The notes: generated by a model from the letters alone, not told the origin. A DNA stretch of 64,000 nucleotides from Castellaniella sp047971665 (GCF_047971665.1 NZ_JBKEAA010000014.1:1-64000); one strand, 5' to 3'; numbered from the stretch's first letter, positions 16,496 through 25,183 are shown. Translations and numbers: made by a program.

Positions 16496-17761
16496 ATGCT
16501 AATCGTCCAGAAATACGGCGGCACCTCGATGGGTTCCGTCGAACGCATTCAGAACGTCGCGCGGCGGGTCGCCAAATGGCATGCCGCCGGCCATCAGGTC
16601 GTTGTCGTGCCCTCGGCCATGTCCGGCGAGACAAACCGCCTGCTGGGCCTGGCCAAGGAGATCTCGCCCCAGCCCGATTTGCGTGAGCTCGACATGCTGG
16701 CCGCCACCGGCGAACAGGCCAGCAGCGCGCTGCTGGCCATCGCGCTGATGCGTCAGGGCGTGGCCGCCCGCAGCTACACGGGCTGGCAGGTGCCGGTGCG
16801 CACCGACAGCGCCTACACCAAGGCCCGCATCCGCTCCATCGAGGACAGCCGCATCCGCGCCGACCTGGAATCGGGCCGCGTGGTGATCGTCACCGGCTTT
16901 CAGGGCATCGACGACGAGGGCCACATCACGACCCTGGGGCGGGGCGGTTCGGATACCTCCGCCGTGGCGGTCGCCGCCGCCATGCATGCCGACGAGTGCC
17001 TCATCTTCACCGACGTGGATGGTGTCTACACGACCGATCCGCGCGTCGTCCCCGAGGCCCGCCGCATGAACGTCATTTCGTTCGAGGAAATGCTGGAAAT
17101 GGCCTCGCTCGGCTCCAAGGTCCTGCAGATCCGTTCCGTCGAGTTCGCCGGCAAATATCAGGTGCCGCTGCGGGTCCTGTCCTCTCTGACCGACCCCATG
17201 ATCCCGATCGACGAGGAAATGCGCTCGGGTACGCTCATTACTTTCGAGGAAGACCAGAAAATGGAAACCGCCGTTGTCTCCGGCATCGCGTTCAGCCGCG
17301 ACGAAGCCAAAGTCACCCTGCGCAATGTGCCCGACACTCCGGGCGTGGCCTATTCGATCCTGGGGCCCGTGGCTGCGGCCAACATCGATGTGGACATGAT
17401 CCTGCAGAACATCTCGCAGCAGGGCATGACCGACTTCTCCTTCACGGTCAACCGCAATGATTTCGCGCGGACTCTGGATCTGCTCAAGCACCAGATCGGC
17501 CCGGCCGTGGGCGCTGGCGAGGTCGTCTCCGACGACAAGGTCGCCAAGGTCTCCATCGTCGGGATCGGCATGCGCAGCCACGTCGGCGTGGCCAGCCTGA
17601 TGTTCCGCACCCTGGCCGAGGAAGGCATCAACATCCAGATGATCAGCACCTCCGAAATCAAGACGTCCGTGCTGATCGACGACAAATACATGGAACTGGC
17701 CGTGCGCGCGCTGCACAAGGCTTTCGACCTGGATCAGGCGCCCGTTCAGATCGAGGCCTGA
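16496..17761 (+). CDS. lysC: aspartate kinase with two ACT domains
   Basis: 421 residues, the length of the single-function class. Phosphorylates L-aspartate, first step to lysine, threonine and methionine. The kinase domain starts with IVQKYGGTSMGSVERI. It includes MLAATGEQASSALLAIAL, the TLGRGGSDTSAVAVAAAM nucleotide site and the FTDVDGVYTTDPR motif. Two ACT domains (about 265-335 and 345-415) should give feedback control by lysine and/or threonine. Start codon preceded by AAGG. A TAAAAT hexamer at 16415-16420, inside the end of tilS, may be its -10. No lysine riboswitch is seen in the 73-bp leader. Confidence 0.96.
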   Translation: MLIVQKYGGTSMGSVERIQNVARRVAKWHAAGHQVVVVPSAMSGETNRLLGLAKEISPQPDLRELDMLAATGEQASSALLAIALMRQGVAARSYTGWQVPVRTDSAYTKARIRSIEDSRIRADLESGRVVIVTGFQGIDDEGHITTLGRGGSDTSAVAVAAAMHADECLIFTDVDGVYTTDPRVVPEARRMNVISFEEMLEMASLGSKVLQIRSVEFAGKYQVPLRVLSSLTDPMIPIDEEMRSGTLITFEEDQKMETAVVSGIAFSRDEAKVTLRNVPDTPGVAYSILGPVAAANIDVDMILQNISQQGMTDFSFTVNRNDFARTLDLLKHQIGPAVGAGEVVSDDKVAKVSIVGIGMRSHVGVASLMFRTLAEEGINIQMISTSEIKTSVLIDDKYMELAVRALHKAFDLDQAPVQIEA

Positions 17762-17809
17762 GCGGAGCGTGCGGCCGTGCGCCGGGTTGCCGGCGTGCGC
17801 CTGTTCCTG

Positions 17810-17818
17810 TGCTAGAAT
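17810..17818 (+). promoter_or_regulatory. extended -10 promoter element of tRNA-Ser
   Basis: TGCTAGAAT (TGn extension plus TAGAAT) lies 12 bases before the mature tRNA 5' end. TTGCCG at 17786 is 21 bases away, too far for a standard -35, so the extended -10 is likely the main determinant. Confidence 0.4.
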
Positions 17819-17830
17819 GCCCGTCTTGCT

Positions 17831-17923
17831 GGAGACGTGGCCGAGTGGTTGAAGGTACTCCCCTGCTAAGGGAGCATGCGGCTTATACCCGCATCGAGGG
17901 TTCGAATCCCTCCGTCTCCGCCA
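17831..17923 (+). tRNA. tRNA-Ser (anticodon GCU), class II
   Basis: 93 bases including an encoded 3' CCA. The acceptor stem GGAGACG pairs with CGTCTCC, followed by discriminator G and CCA. The anticodon stem CTCCC/GGGAG encloses CTGCTAA, so the anticodon is GCT (17865-17867), reading AGC and AGU serine codons. The long variable arm (GCATGCGGCTTATACCCGCATC) is typical of tRNA-Ser, and the T-loop GGTTCGAATCC is intact. No integrase lies nearby, so there is no sign of use as an attachment site. Confidence 0.98.
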
Positions 17924-17927
17924 GCTA

Positions 17928-17960
17928 TCCCCTGTGAATCGTTGATTCCAGGGGATTTTT
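17928..17960 (+). terminator. Rho-independent terminator after tRNA-Ser
   Basis: TCCCCTG (17928-17934) pairs with CAGGGGA (17949-17955) and is followed by TTTTT. It lies five bases after the tRNA 3' end. Confidence 0.85.
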
Positions 17961-18096
17961 GTTGGCAGGTCCAGTCAATGGAATCGCATGTGCCTTAATT
18001 TGGCGGCGATCTCCTACAATCCCCAAAGTTTGTTGTCTGAATCAAAACCCGCCGGCGCGGCCGGCGGAGCCCGAACTGCCCCTGGGGGAGAGGACG

Positions 18097-18237
18097 ATGG
18101 ATTTTGACTTCAAGGCCATCAGGCGTGCGTGGCGGCTCGATGGCCGACGCTGGCAACGGGCCTTCTGCCGCCGTTTCTGCGGGATGGATCGCGATCGATT
18201 CCCGACGACGCCCCGGTTTTGCGGGAGAACGGCGTGA
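18097..18237 (+). CDS. possible 46-residue leader or small basic protein before an MFS gene
   Basis: An ATG preceded by a strong purine-rich ribosome binding site (GGGGGAGAGG about four bases upstream) opens 46 codons: MDFDFKAIRRAWRLDGRRWQ and further Arg-rich sequence with Cys and Phe. Its TGA overlaps the GTG start of the MFS transporter (GTGA at 18234-18237). No family recognised. The site and overlap suggest translational coupling, either as a leader peptide or as a small protein, but composition alone does not prove it is expressed. Confidence 0.35.
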   Translation: MDFDFKAIRRAWRLDGRRWQRAFCRRFCGMDRDRFPTTPRFCGRTA

Positions 18238-19376
18238 AACCTTCCTCCGTGGTCTGGGCGCTGTCGGGTGGCTCGGCGGTCGCCGTGGGCTTTGCCCGCT
18301 TTGGCTATGCCTTGGTGCTGCCGTCGATGCAGGCGGACCTGCAACTGAACTACGCGCAGGCGGGCTGGCTCAATACCGTGAATGCGCTCGGCTATCTGCT
18401 GGGCGCCGCGCTCGCCATCTATTTCGTCGCGCGGTTGGGAAACCGGCGTCTGTTCATCTGGGGCATGGTGTTGACGACCTTGTCTGTGCTGGCCAGTGGA
18501 CTGACACATGATTTTTTCTGGTTGAGCGTCTTCCGTTTCGTGTCCGGACTGGGCGGCGCGGGCGCATTCGTCTGCGGGGGTGTGCTGGCCGGCGTGCTCG
18601 GGACGCGCGCCATCGTGATCTTTTTCAGCGGCGGCGGCCTGGGCACCTTGCTGACCGGCGCTGTCTTGCCCTGGCTGTTCGAATGGCATGGCGCTGCCGT
18701 CTGGCCCTTGGCCTGGATTGCGATGGGGGCGGTCTGCCTCCCGCTCTCGATCGCGGCAATTCTTTCCGTGCGCGCCATTGCCGAGCCTTCGTCCCGGCAA
18801 GTACGCGCCAGCTGGCCCTGGCGGCGGTGCCTGCCGGTGCTGGTCGCGTATTTCATTTTCGGTCTGGGCTATATCGCCTACATGACGTTCATGGTGGCCT
18901 GGGTCCGGGAGCATGCGAGCGGAACCGCCGGTCCGGCCATGATCATTTCCGTGATGTGGGTGCTGCTGGGCGCGATGACCTTGCTGGCGCCGCTGCTCTG
19001 GGCGCGGCTGTTTGACGGGCGTCGCGACGGTCTGCCCATGGGGGCCGCGCTGTTCGTCCTGATGGCGGGGGCTGCCTTGCCCCTGATGCTGCCCAATCTG
19101 GCGGGCATCTGGCTATCCGCCGCGCTGGTGGGCAGCAGCGTGTTCATGGTGCCTTCCGCTGTGACCGGATTCGTCAAGAACAACCTGGACCGGCCGGCGT
19201 GGGGCAATGCCATGGCGGTTGCCACCAGTCTGTTCGCGATCGGTCAGACGGTGGGGCCGGCCGCCTGCGGGTGGATCAGCGACAGGGCGGGGTCCTTGTC
19301 CTTCGGCCTGGCGGTCTCGGCGGTGGTGCTGCTGGTCTCGTGCCTGCTGGCCTTGCGTCAGAAGCCGCTGGGCTGA
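18234..19376 (+). CDS. MFS transporter, YbfB/YjiJ family
   Basis: 380 residues from a GTG start; twelve predicted membrane helices. The N-terminal segment SGGSAVAVGFARFGYALVLPSMQ and the following YAQAGWLNTVNALGYLLGA match the YbfB/YjiJ branch of the major facilitator superfamily, inner-membrane exporters of largely unknown substrate. The GTG is preferred because GGGAGAA lies just upstream and because the 35 extra residues of the longer frame are not membrane-like. No regulator is adjacent. Followed after 8 bp by a convergent lipoprotein gene. Confidence 0.88.
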   Translation: MKPSSVVWALSGGSAVAVGFARFGYALVLPSMQADLQLNYAQAGWLNTVNALGYLLGAALAIYFVARLGNRRLFIWGMVLTTLSVLASGLTHDFFWLSVFRFVSGLGGAGAFVCGGVLAGVLGTRAIVIFFSGGGLGTLLTGAVLPWLFEWHGAAVWPLAWIAMGAVCLPLSIAAILSVRAIAEPSSRQVRASWPWRRCLPVLVAYFIFGLGYIAYMTFMVAWVREHASGTAGPAMIISVMWVLLGAMTLLAPLLWARLFDGRRDGLPMGAALFVLMAGAALPLMLPNLAGIWLSAALVGSSVFMVPSAVTGFVKNNLDRPAWGNAMAVATSLFAIGQTVGPAACGWISDRAGSLSFGLAVSAVVLLVSCLLALRQKPLG

Positions 19377-19384
19377 ATGGCGAT

Positions 19385-19915
19385 TCAGAATCTGGGGAAC
19401 GAGTCTTCCTGGTCGTACATCGGGTCGGGGCCCGGATGAAATTGGGTGACCCGCACTCCGTCCCGGCCGAAATACACGTACATCAGTGAATTCCAGACGT
19501 GATCCTGTTTGTAGCGGTAGCTCCAGACGATCTGCCGCACGCTGGGCAGGCCGACGGTTTCGATGAGGGCCGGCGGTCCGAAGGCGCAGCGTACCTGGTC
19601 GGAGGTCCATTCGCCTTGTTTGAGGACCTTGAAATGCTCATCGGTCAGGACGGATTCGATGCCCTGGATGCGGCCCTGGGCGTCCACCGTGGTGCCCCAG
19701 GCGTATTGCCCCAGGGGCTGTCCCGACCAGACGGCGCGTGCTTGTCCCTGGCGGTCCACGCATTGCAGGGTGGGCGCGCCGAACTGCGCCACGACCTCGG
19801 TCAGCGGCGTGCCGGGCGGGGCGGAGGCGATGCTGACGCAGCTGGCCAGCCAGAGACTGGCGCCCATGACCAGGGTGCTGCGAATGAATGTCCGCCAGTG
19901 CGGGCAGGAATGCAT
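19385..19915 (-). CDS. putative lipoprotein of unknown function
   Basis: 176 residues. The N-terminus has a basic region, a hydrophobic stretch and a lipobox LASC (Cys at about residue 26), predicting lipidation after signal peptidase II cleavage. The mature part has repeating short blocks such as GTPLTEVVAQFGAPTLQC and VRCAFGPPALIETVG. These resemble the SmpA/OmlA-like fold, in which GxPxxxxxxxFGxP turns recur. The C-terminus HPGPDPMYDQEDSFPRF is polar. Probably outer-membrane or periplasmic; role unknown. Confidence 0.8.
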   Translation of the reverse strand: MHSCPHWRTFIRSTLVMGASLWLASCVSIASAPPGTPLTEVVAQFGAPTLQCVDRQGQARAVWSGQPLGQYAWGTTVDAQGRIQGIESVLTDEHFKVLKQGEWTSDQVRCAFGPPALIETVGLPSVRQIVWSYRYKQDHVWNSLMYVYFGRDGVRVTQFHPGPDPMYDQEDSFPRF

Positions 19916-20064
19916 GACAGGCCTCCGTGGATGGTGCTCATCCCTTGATGTCTCATTCTAGCTTTTTGAATGAGGCGGGGTGGATGCCTTGCACTCGCAT
20001 CGAGATGAGTCCCTTCCGCTCCGCGTTGGGCTGGATCTCTCCGCCTCGCGCCTTGCAGCCTGTC

Positions 20065-21294
20065 TCATCCAAAAAACCAATAGCACACGGTGATCGAGGC
20101 CAGCACGCCTGCCAGATCCGCCAGCAGCGCGCAGCCCACGGCATGGCGGGCGCGCTGGATGCCGACTGCGCCGAAATAGACCGCCAGGACGTAAAAGGTC
20201 GTTTCGGTGCTGCCCTGGACGGTGGCGGCCAGCAGGGCGGGGAAGCTGTCCGGGCCGCTGTGCTGCATGGTCTCGATCATCAAGGCGCGCGCCGCGCTGC
20301 CGGAAAAGGGTTTGACCAGAGCGGTCGGCAGGGCGTCGACAAAACGCGTGTCCAGTCCGCCCGCCTGCACCAGCCAGCGGATGCCGTCCAGCAGCACATC
20401 GAGCGCGCCGGAGGCGCGCAGCACGCCGACCGCGCACAGCATGGCCACCAGGTAGGGCAGCAATCCCTTGCAGACGTCAAAGCCCTCCTTGGCGCCCTCG
20501 ATAAAGCTTTCGTAGACCGGGATGCGTTTCCAGGCGCCGGCGATGAGAAAGATGATCAGGATGCCGAACAGGACCAGGTTGCCCAGCAGCGAGGACAGGG
20601 CGGCCACGGCGGTGACGCTCAGGGAGGCCAGCAGCGCCATGAAGCCGCCCAGCAGCAGCGCGCCGCCGCCCAGCCAGGCGAGCACCACGGGGTCGTGCAG
20701 CCGCAGCCGCTGCATGAAGGCCACCGACAGCAGCCCCACCAGTGTCGAGGCCGCGGTCGCCAGCAGGATGGGCAGGAACACCAGCGTCGGATCGGCGGCG
20801 CCCTGTTGCGCACGGTACATGAAGATCGTCACCGGCAGCAGCGTCAGCGACGAGGAGTTCAACACCAGGAACAGGATCTGCGCATTGCTGGCGGATCGCG
20901 GTGTCGGGTTCAGCGCCTGCAGCGCATGCATGGCCCGCAGGCCGATCGGGGTGGCGGCATTATCCAGTCCGAGCGCATTGGCGGCGAAATTCAGGGTGAT
21001 CAGGCCGAGGGCCGGATGCCCGGCCGGCACCTCCGGCATCAGGCGCCGGAACAGTGGCCCCAGCAGCCGGGCCAGCGCAGCCACCAGCCCGGCCGATTCG
21101 GCGATCTTCAGAAAGCCCATCCACAGCGTCAGTGTGCCGAACAGCAACAGCATCAGCTTGACCGACAGATCCGCCATGTCGAACAGGCTGGCGATCAGGC
21201 GGGCGAATACCTCCGCATCGCCCAGCGCCAGCCATTGGAACAGCGCGGAGACTGCCGCAACCAGAAAGAATCCGAGCCAGAGGATGTTCAGCAT
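20065..21294 (-). CDS. nucleoside-recognition (Gate) domain membrane protein, SpmA-SpmB fusion
   Basis: 409 residues. The N-terminal half (about 1-210) matches SpmA, including LKIAESAGLVAALARLLGPL and NFAANALGLDNAATPIG. The C-terminal half (about 230-405) matches SpmB, with YESFIEGAKEGFDVCKGLLPYLVAML and the GSTETTFYVLAVYFGAVGI signature. In Bacillus the two are separate spore-maturation proteins; fused, single-gene versions are common in Gram-negative bacteria with unknown role, presumably transport. The start overlaps the end of the upstream lldD-like gene by seven bases, so the two are probably made together. Confidence 0.9.
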   Translation of the reverse strand: MLNILWLGFFLVAAVSALFQWLALGDAEVFARLIASLFDMADLSVKLMLLLFGTLTLWMGFLKIAESAGLVAALARLLGPLFRRLMPEVPAGHPALGLITLNFAANALGLDNAATPIGLRAMHALQALNPTPRSASNAQILFLVLNSSSLTLLPVTIFMYRAQQGAADPTLVFLPILLATAASTLVGLLSVAFMQRLRLHDPVVLAWLGGGALLLGGFMALLASLSVTAVAALSSLLGNLVLFGILIIFLIAGAWKRIPVYESFIEGAKEGFDVCKGLLPYLVAMLCAVGVLRASGALDVLLDGIRWLVQAGGLDTRFVDALPTALVKPFSGSAARALMIETMQHSGPDSFPALLAATVQGSTETTFYVLAVYFGAVGIQRARHAVGCALLADLAGVLASITVCYWFFG

Positions 21295-22520
21295 GCGGCC
21301 TCCGGATTCACCAGTACGCGGCGGTCCACATCCTGGATGCGCGTGCGGCCGCAGAACGCCATCGAGACATCCAGTTCATTGGCCATCAATTCCAGACATC
21401 GATGGACGCCGGCTTCGCCGTAAGCGGCCAGGGCATACAGGAACGCCCGGCCGATCAGCACGCCGCGTGCGCCCAGCGCCAGCGCGCGCAACATGTCCTG
21501 GCCGCTGTAGACGCCGCCGTCCATCAACACCTCGATGCGGTCGCCCACGGCCTGCGCGATGGCCGGCAGGGCGGAGATTGACGAAGGCGCGCCGTCAAGC
21601 TGCCGTCCGCCGTGGTTCGAGACCACCAGCGCGTCCGCGCCAGCCTCCACCGCGCGGCGCGCATCCTGTGGGTCCAGGATGCCCTTGACGATCAGCTTGC
21701 CGTCCCAGCGTTCCTTGATCCAGGCCAGATCGTTCCAGTTCAGCGAGGCGTCGAATTGCTCGGCCGTCCAGGACGCCAGGGAGCGCATGTCCGCCACGCC
21801 TTTGGCATGTCCCACGATGTTGCCGAACGCCCGCCGGGGAGTGCGCAGCATCTCCAGGCACCATTGCGGCTTGAGCGCCAGGTTCGCCAGATTGGCGAGC
21901 GTCGGGCGCGGGGGCGTGGACAGACCGTTCTTGATGTCCTTGTGCCGTTGTCCCATCACTTGCAGATCCAGCGTCACCATCAGGGCCGAGCAGCGCGCGG
22001 CGCGGGCGCGGTCGATCAGCCGTCCGATGAACGCCCGGTCGCGCATCACGTACAGCTGGAACCAGAACGGCCGGCGGGTGTGGGCAGCCACGTCCTCGAT
22101 CGAGCAGATGCTCATGGTCGACAGAGTGAACGGCACGCCGAATCGCTCCGCCGCCCGGGCCGCCAGGATCTCGCCGTCGGCGTGCTGCATGCCCGTCAGC
22201 CCTGTCGGCGCCAGGGCCAGTGGGATCGCCACCTCCTCACCCAACAGATAGGCGCGCAGGCTGCGTCGGGCGATGTCCACCGCCACGCGCTGGCGGAACC
22301 GCAACGCCTGCAGGTCGGCGGCATTGGCGCGGTAGGTGGACTCGGTCCAGGCGCCGGAATCGACATAGTCGTAGAACATGCGTGGCACGCGACGGCGCGC
22401 GACGCGGCGGAAATCCTCGGTGCAGGTGATCTTGTTCAGGGCGGGCAAAGGGTGGGTCTCCGGCGGGCCGAGGGGGTGGCGATGCAGCGATGATACGACG
22501 CGATGAGGAGGGGCGGACAT
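21288..22520 (-). CDS. lldD: FMN-dependent L-lactate dehydrogenase / alpha-hydroxyacid dehydrogenase
   Basis: 410 residues; LldD proteins are about 380-400. Oxidises L-lactate to pyruvate, feeding electrons to quinone at the inner membrane. TIM-barrel FMN family: LNKITCTEDFRRVARRRVPRMFYDYVDSG at the N-terminus, LALAPTGLTGMQHADGE for FMN, and the catalytic His with substrate Arg in SNHGGRQLDG. LMDGGVYSGQDMLRALALGARGVLIGR forms the phosphate site. The start is uncertain: the chosen ATG gives a 28-residue extension before the usual LNKITC start, and no clear ribosome site was seen. Closely related enzymes use other 2-hydroxyacids. Confidence 0.88.
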   Translation of the reverse strand: MSAPPHRVVSSLHRHPLGPPETHPLPALNKITCTEDFRRVARRRVPRMFYDYVDSGAWTESTYRANAADLQALRFRQRVAVDIARRSLRAYLLGEEVAIPLALAPTGLTGMQHADGEILAARAAERFGVPFTLSTMSICSIEDVAAHTRRPFWFQLYVMRDRAFIGRLIDRARAARCSALMVTLDLQVMGQRHKDIKNGLSTPPRPTLANLANLALKPQWCLEMLRTPRRAFGNIVGHAKGVADMRSLASWTAEQFDASLNWNDLAWIKERWDGKLIVKGILDPQDARRAVEAGADALVVSNHGGRQLDGAPSSISALPAIAQAVGDRIEVLMDGGVYSGQDMLRALALGARGVLIGRAFLYALAAYGEAGVHRCLELMANELDVSMAFCGRTRIQDVDRRVLVNPEAAC

Positions 22521-23167
22521 TTCAATCGCATGTATGAAATGAAGCGTGAATCGTTCACGAGGGGCGAGGCCGGCAGGACGAGGGGCGACCCATGATGGAT
22601 GATCGGTTGTCACCGCGTCGATGCACCGTTTTGGTGAGGATCTCTGGATGGACATTGCTCTGGTGGAAAGCATGACTGTCGTTCTGGTCCTGATTGATGC
22701 GGTTCGGAGTGATGCCGTGCGGGCAATTTCACGGCGGTGCGCCTCGAAAGCCGAACGGAGGGAGAGTGTCCTGAATGCGGCCGATGTCGTGGTCCGTCGT
22801 CTGGGGCGGCCTCCCGTGGCCGCGCTGCGGCAGGCGCTGACGTGGCGGCAGAGGGGGCGATCATCGGGATGGGCTGTCGGGGGTTCAGGTCGGCGGCTTC
22901 CATTGCAGTCGCCCCGTCGTTTGACTCCCATCGCTTCATTCAGCGTCGAACCAGGGTAATCCCTTATATTTGCCGTCAGCCTCCGGGAGGATGTTGTGAT
23001 CATGCAACGGCTTCTTGGGAAACTCGGCGTTTTACCCCGCCCAACGTGGCGTTTGTCCCGGATTTTTGATGCAATACCTACAACTTCCCATCGCGGAGTT
23101 GGAAGAGCAGCGGCACAGGTTGTTGTTGGCCTGCTCTGATTCACACAAATCTACGGAGATTTCTTAC
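22521..23167. other. 647-bp region without a convincing gene between lldD and the porin
   Basis: Open frames on both strands (for example 22621-22959 plus, 22610-22939 minus) are low-complexity Arg/Ser/Pro-rich and match nothing I recognise. The right 150 bases are the porin leader; a CCTCCGGGAGG palindrome lies at about 22980. No promoter could be chosen with confidence. Confidence 0.5.
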
Positions 23168-24280
23168 ATGAAAAAGACTCTGCTCGCTGCTGCTCTGCTG
23201 GCCGGCTTTGCCACCGCTGGCGTTGCTCAAGCAGAAACGTCCGTGACGCTGTACGGTATCGTTGATACCGGTTACGGTTACCAACACTACAAGTACGATG
23301 GTGGTGGTGCTGACTTCACCTCCGACACTTCCGGTCTGCGCAGCGGCACCGTCAACGGTAACCGTTTCGGCCTGAAGGGCTCCGAAGACCTGGGTGACGG
23401 CCTGCGCGCCATCTTCCAACTGGAACAAGGCTTCGATCTCGGCACCGGCAACGGCACCTCCGATCGCCAGTTCCATCGTCAAGCCTTCGTGGGTCTGTCC
23501 AGCGACAGCTGGGGTACCTTCACGATGGGTCGTCAGTATTCCGCCGGCGTTGAAGTCGGCAATCTGGTCGTCAACGGCTGGAACATGGGCGACGTGGATA
23601 AGGTTTTCGGTGGCTACGGCTACGGCAACCGTATCGACAACTCCTTCAAGTACGTGACGCCTGACCTGTCCGGCTTCAAACTGTACGCCTTGTACGGTTC
23701 CGAAGGCGACGACACGATCGAGCGTATTGACGACCATGGCTACGCCGGCTCCGCTGAGCGTACCTCGCGCGTGTCCCTGGGCCTGACCTACGTCAACGGC
23801 CCGATCAGCCTGGGTGCCAGCTACGACCGTCGTGGTGAGACCGGTGTCGAAGACGCCATCACCAACTGGACCGTCAACGGCGCCTACGACTTCGAAGTCG
23901 TCAAGCTGTCCCTGGCCTACGGCCAAGACCGTCATGGCAAGCTGGGCTGGGCTGGTTCCTCCAACTCCCTGGCTGGCCTGGCTTCTAGTGCTCTGAACGC
24001 CAGTGGCGACTTCAAGTCCAACAACTACCACGTCGGCCTGAGCGCGCCGATCGGTGGCGGTACCCTGTACGCTGGCTGGAACTACTCCACGTCCAACCTG
24101 GACGATGGCGACAAGTGGGGCGACGGTGCCGACAACATCAGCACCTATCAGGTCAACTACTTCTACCCGCTGTCCAAGCGTACCGGCGTGTACGTCTACG
24201 GTTCGTACGCCGACAACATCGGCTACATCAAGGATCTGACGGGTACCGAAGCCGGTATCGGCCTGAACCACAAGTTCTAA
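23168..24280 (+). CDS. general porin, Gram-negative trimeric type (Bordetella OmpP-like)
   Basis: 370 residues. Outer-membrane 16-stranded beta-barrel for passive diffusion of small solutes. Signal peptide KKTLLAAALLAGFATAGVAQA, cut before ETSVTLYGIVDTGYGYQ, the classic first strand of betaproteobacterial porins. Next come NRFGLKGSEDLGDGLRAIFQLEQGF, the FVGLSSDSWGTFTMGRQYS block and a C-terminal strand ending GIGLNHKF with the terminal Phe needed for BAM recognition. CGGAG lies before the ATG. Codon use is strongly biased to a few C- or U-ending codons, consistent with very high expression. Followed by a strong terminator. Confidence 0.95.
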   Translation: MKKTLLAAALLAGFATAGVAQAETSVTLYGIVDTGYGYQHYKYDGGGADFTSDTSGLRSGTVNGNRFGLKGSEDLGDGLRAIFQLEQGFDLGTGNGTSDRQFHRQAFVGLSSDSWGTFTMGRQYSAGVEVGNLVVNGWNMGDVDKVFGGYGYGNRIDNSFKYVTPDLSGFKLYALYGSEGDDTIERIDDHGYAGSAERTSRVSLGLTYVNGPISLGASYDRRGETGVEDAITNWTVNGAYDFEVVKLSLAYGQDRHGKLGWAGSSNSLAGLASSALNASGDFKSNNYHVGLSAPIGGGTLYAGWNYSTSNLDDGDKWGDGADNISTYQVNYFYPLSKRTGVYVYGSYADNIGYIKDLTGTEAGIGLNHKF

Positions 24281-24360
24281 TCGCTGCGCGTGGCACGTCC
24301 ACGCTTGCGATGCGGCCCGGTTCGCCGGGCCGTCACGAACGGCGGGGGTTCCGGTCCCCG

Positions 24361-24395
24361 ATGCAAAAAGCCATCTTTCGAGGTGGCTTTTTGCA
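24361..24395. terminator. Rho-independent terminator after the porin gene
   Basis: ATGCAAAAAGCCATC and GAGGTGGCTTTTTGCAT form a long stem with a TTTCG-type loop; the A-run and T-run inside the stem make it usable in both directions. It lies 80 bp after the porin stop. Confidence 0.85.
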
Positions 24396-24486
24396 TTTCA
24401 GGCATTTTGCCCGTCAGGCGCACCGGGCTTTGTTCGGTCACGGGAAACCCGGAGGTTCCTTCCGGACGGTAGAATCGAGACATGGC

Positions 24487-24608
24487 GGCCTGTGCTTGAG
24501 GTGCGCGGGCCTGTGCGTCGGGTCATCATTGAGGTGTTGCGGCCTGTGCGCCGGGCCAATTCTTGAGGTATTGTGGCCTGTAGAGCCGGGCCGATCCTTG
24601 AGGCGTCA
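24487..24608. repeat. degenerate tandem repeat, unit about 34 bp, upstream of nuoA
   Basis: Units beginning GGCCTGT start at 24487 (20 bp, lacking the middle), 24508 (33 bp), 24541 (34 bp) and 24575 (about 34 bp). Each has GGCCTGTgcGccGGGcc followed by TTGAGG. The stretch 24396-24767 carries no recognisable gene. Confidence 0.7.
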
Positions 24609-24767
24609 TGTCTGTGGCGCCGGATCGGTCAAAAAAGACCGGTCTGCATCGCCTTTCAGGTGTGATGCGTGTTTTCAGGCGGTTGAAAGGTCTTCCGTGA
24701 TCTTCTGAATTCTTGATCTGGAATATGTTTTCATCGCGGGTTTTCCCGGCGGTCGAGCTTGTCGGAA

Positions 24768-24776
24768 TGCTACAAT
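24768..24776 (+). promoter_or_regulatory. extended -10 promoter of the nuo operon
   Basis: TGCTACAAT (TGn plus TACAAT) lies 34 bases before the nuoA start codon, with no good -35 at 17 bp. The same arrangement precedes the tRNA gene. This is the only promoter-like element seen just before nuoA. Confidence 0.45.
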
Positions 24777-24810
24777 CCCGTAGTTTGATTTTCTGGAACA
24801 GGGGCTACAC

Positions 24811-25170
24811 ATGAATCTGGCACAGTACTTTCCCGTGCTGCTTTTCATCATCGTCGCCATCGTGATCGGCGCGGCCCTGATGGGCGCAGGCCGCCTGCTG
24901 GGCAGGAACGTGCCGGATCCCGAAAAGCTCTCGCCCTACGAGTGCGGCTTCGAGACCTTCGGTGATTCACGCATGAAATTCGATGTGCGCTACTACCTGG
25001 TGGCCATCCTGTTCATCATGTTCGACCTGGAAATCGCCTTTCTGTTTCCCTGGGCCATGGCCAATGGCGCGGTGGGCATGATCGGTTTCTGGGCAGTCGC
25101 CATTTTCCTCGGCGTGCTGACGATCGGCTTCATCTACGAATGGCGGCGCGGCGCGCTGGATTGGGAATAA
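24811..25170 (+). CDS. nuoA: NADH-quinone oxidoreductase subunit A
   Basis: 119 residues, three membrane helices. Membrane-arm subunit of complex I near the quinone site. The conserved loop between helices 1 and 2 reads KLSPYECGFETFGDSRMKFD, carrying the Cys that is accessible in the active/deactive transition. FDLEIAFLFPW provides the conserved acidic pair in helix 2. First gene of the 14-gene operon; GGGGCTACAC precedes the ATG. Confidence 0.97.
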   Translation: MNLAQYFPVLLFIIVAIVIGAALMGAGRLLGRNVPDPEKLSPYECGFETFGDSRMKFDVRYYLVAILFIMFDLEIAFLFPWAMANGAVGMIGFWAVAIFLGVLTIGFIYEWRRGALDWE

Positions 25171-25183
25171 ACGGGGGTTCATC

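Noticed and set aside
17831..17923. tRNA-Ser as integration site of a genomic island
   Set aside because: No integrase gene and no duplicated tRNA 3' end were seen downstream; ordinary genes follow the terminator.
22610..22959. Overlapping frames on both strands between lldD and the porin
   Set aside because: Both are low-complexity Arg/Ser/Pro-rich sequences without family resemblance or ribosome sites.
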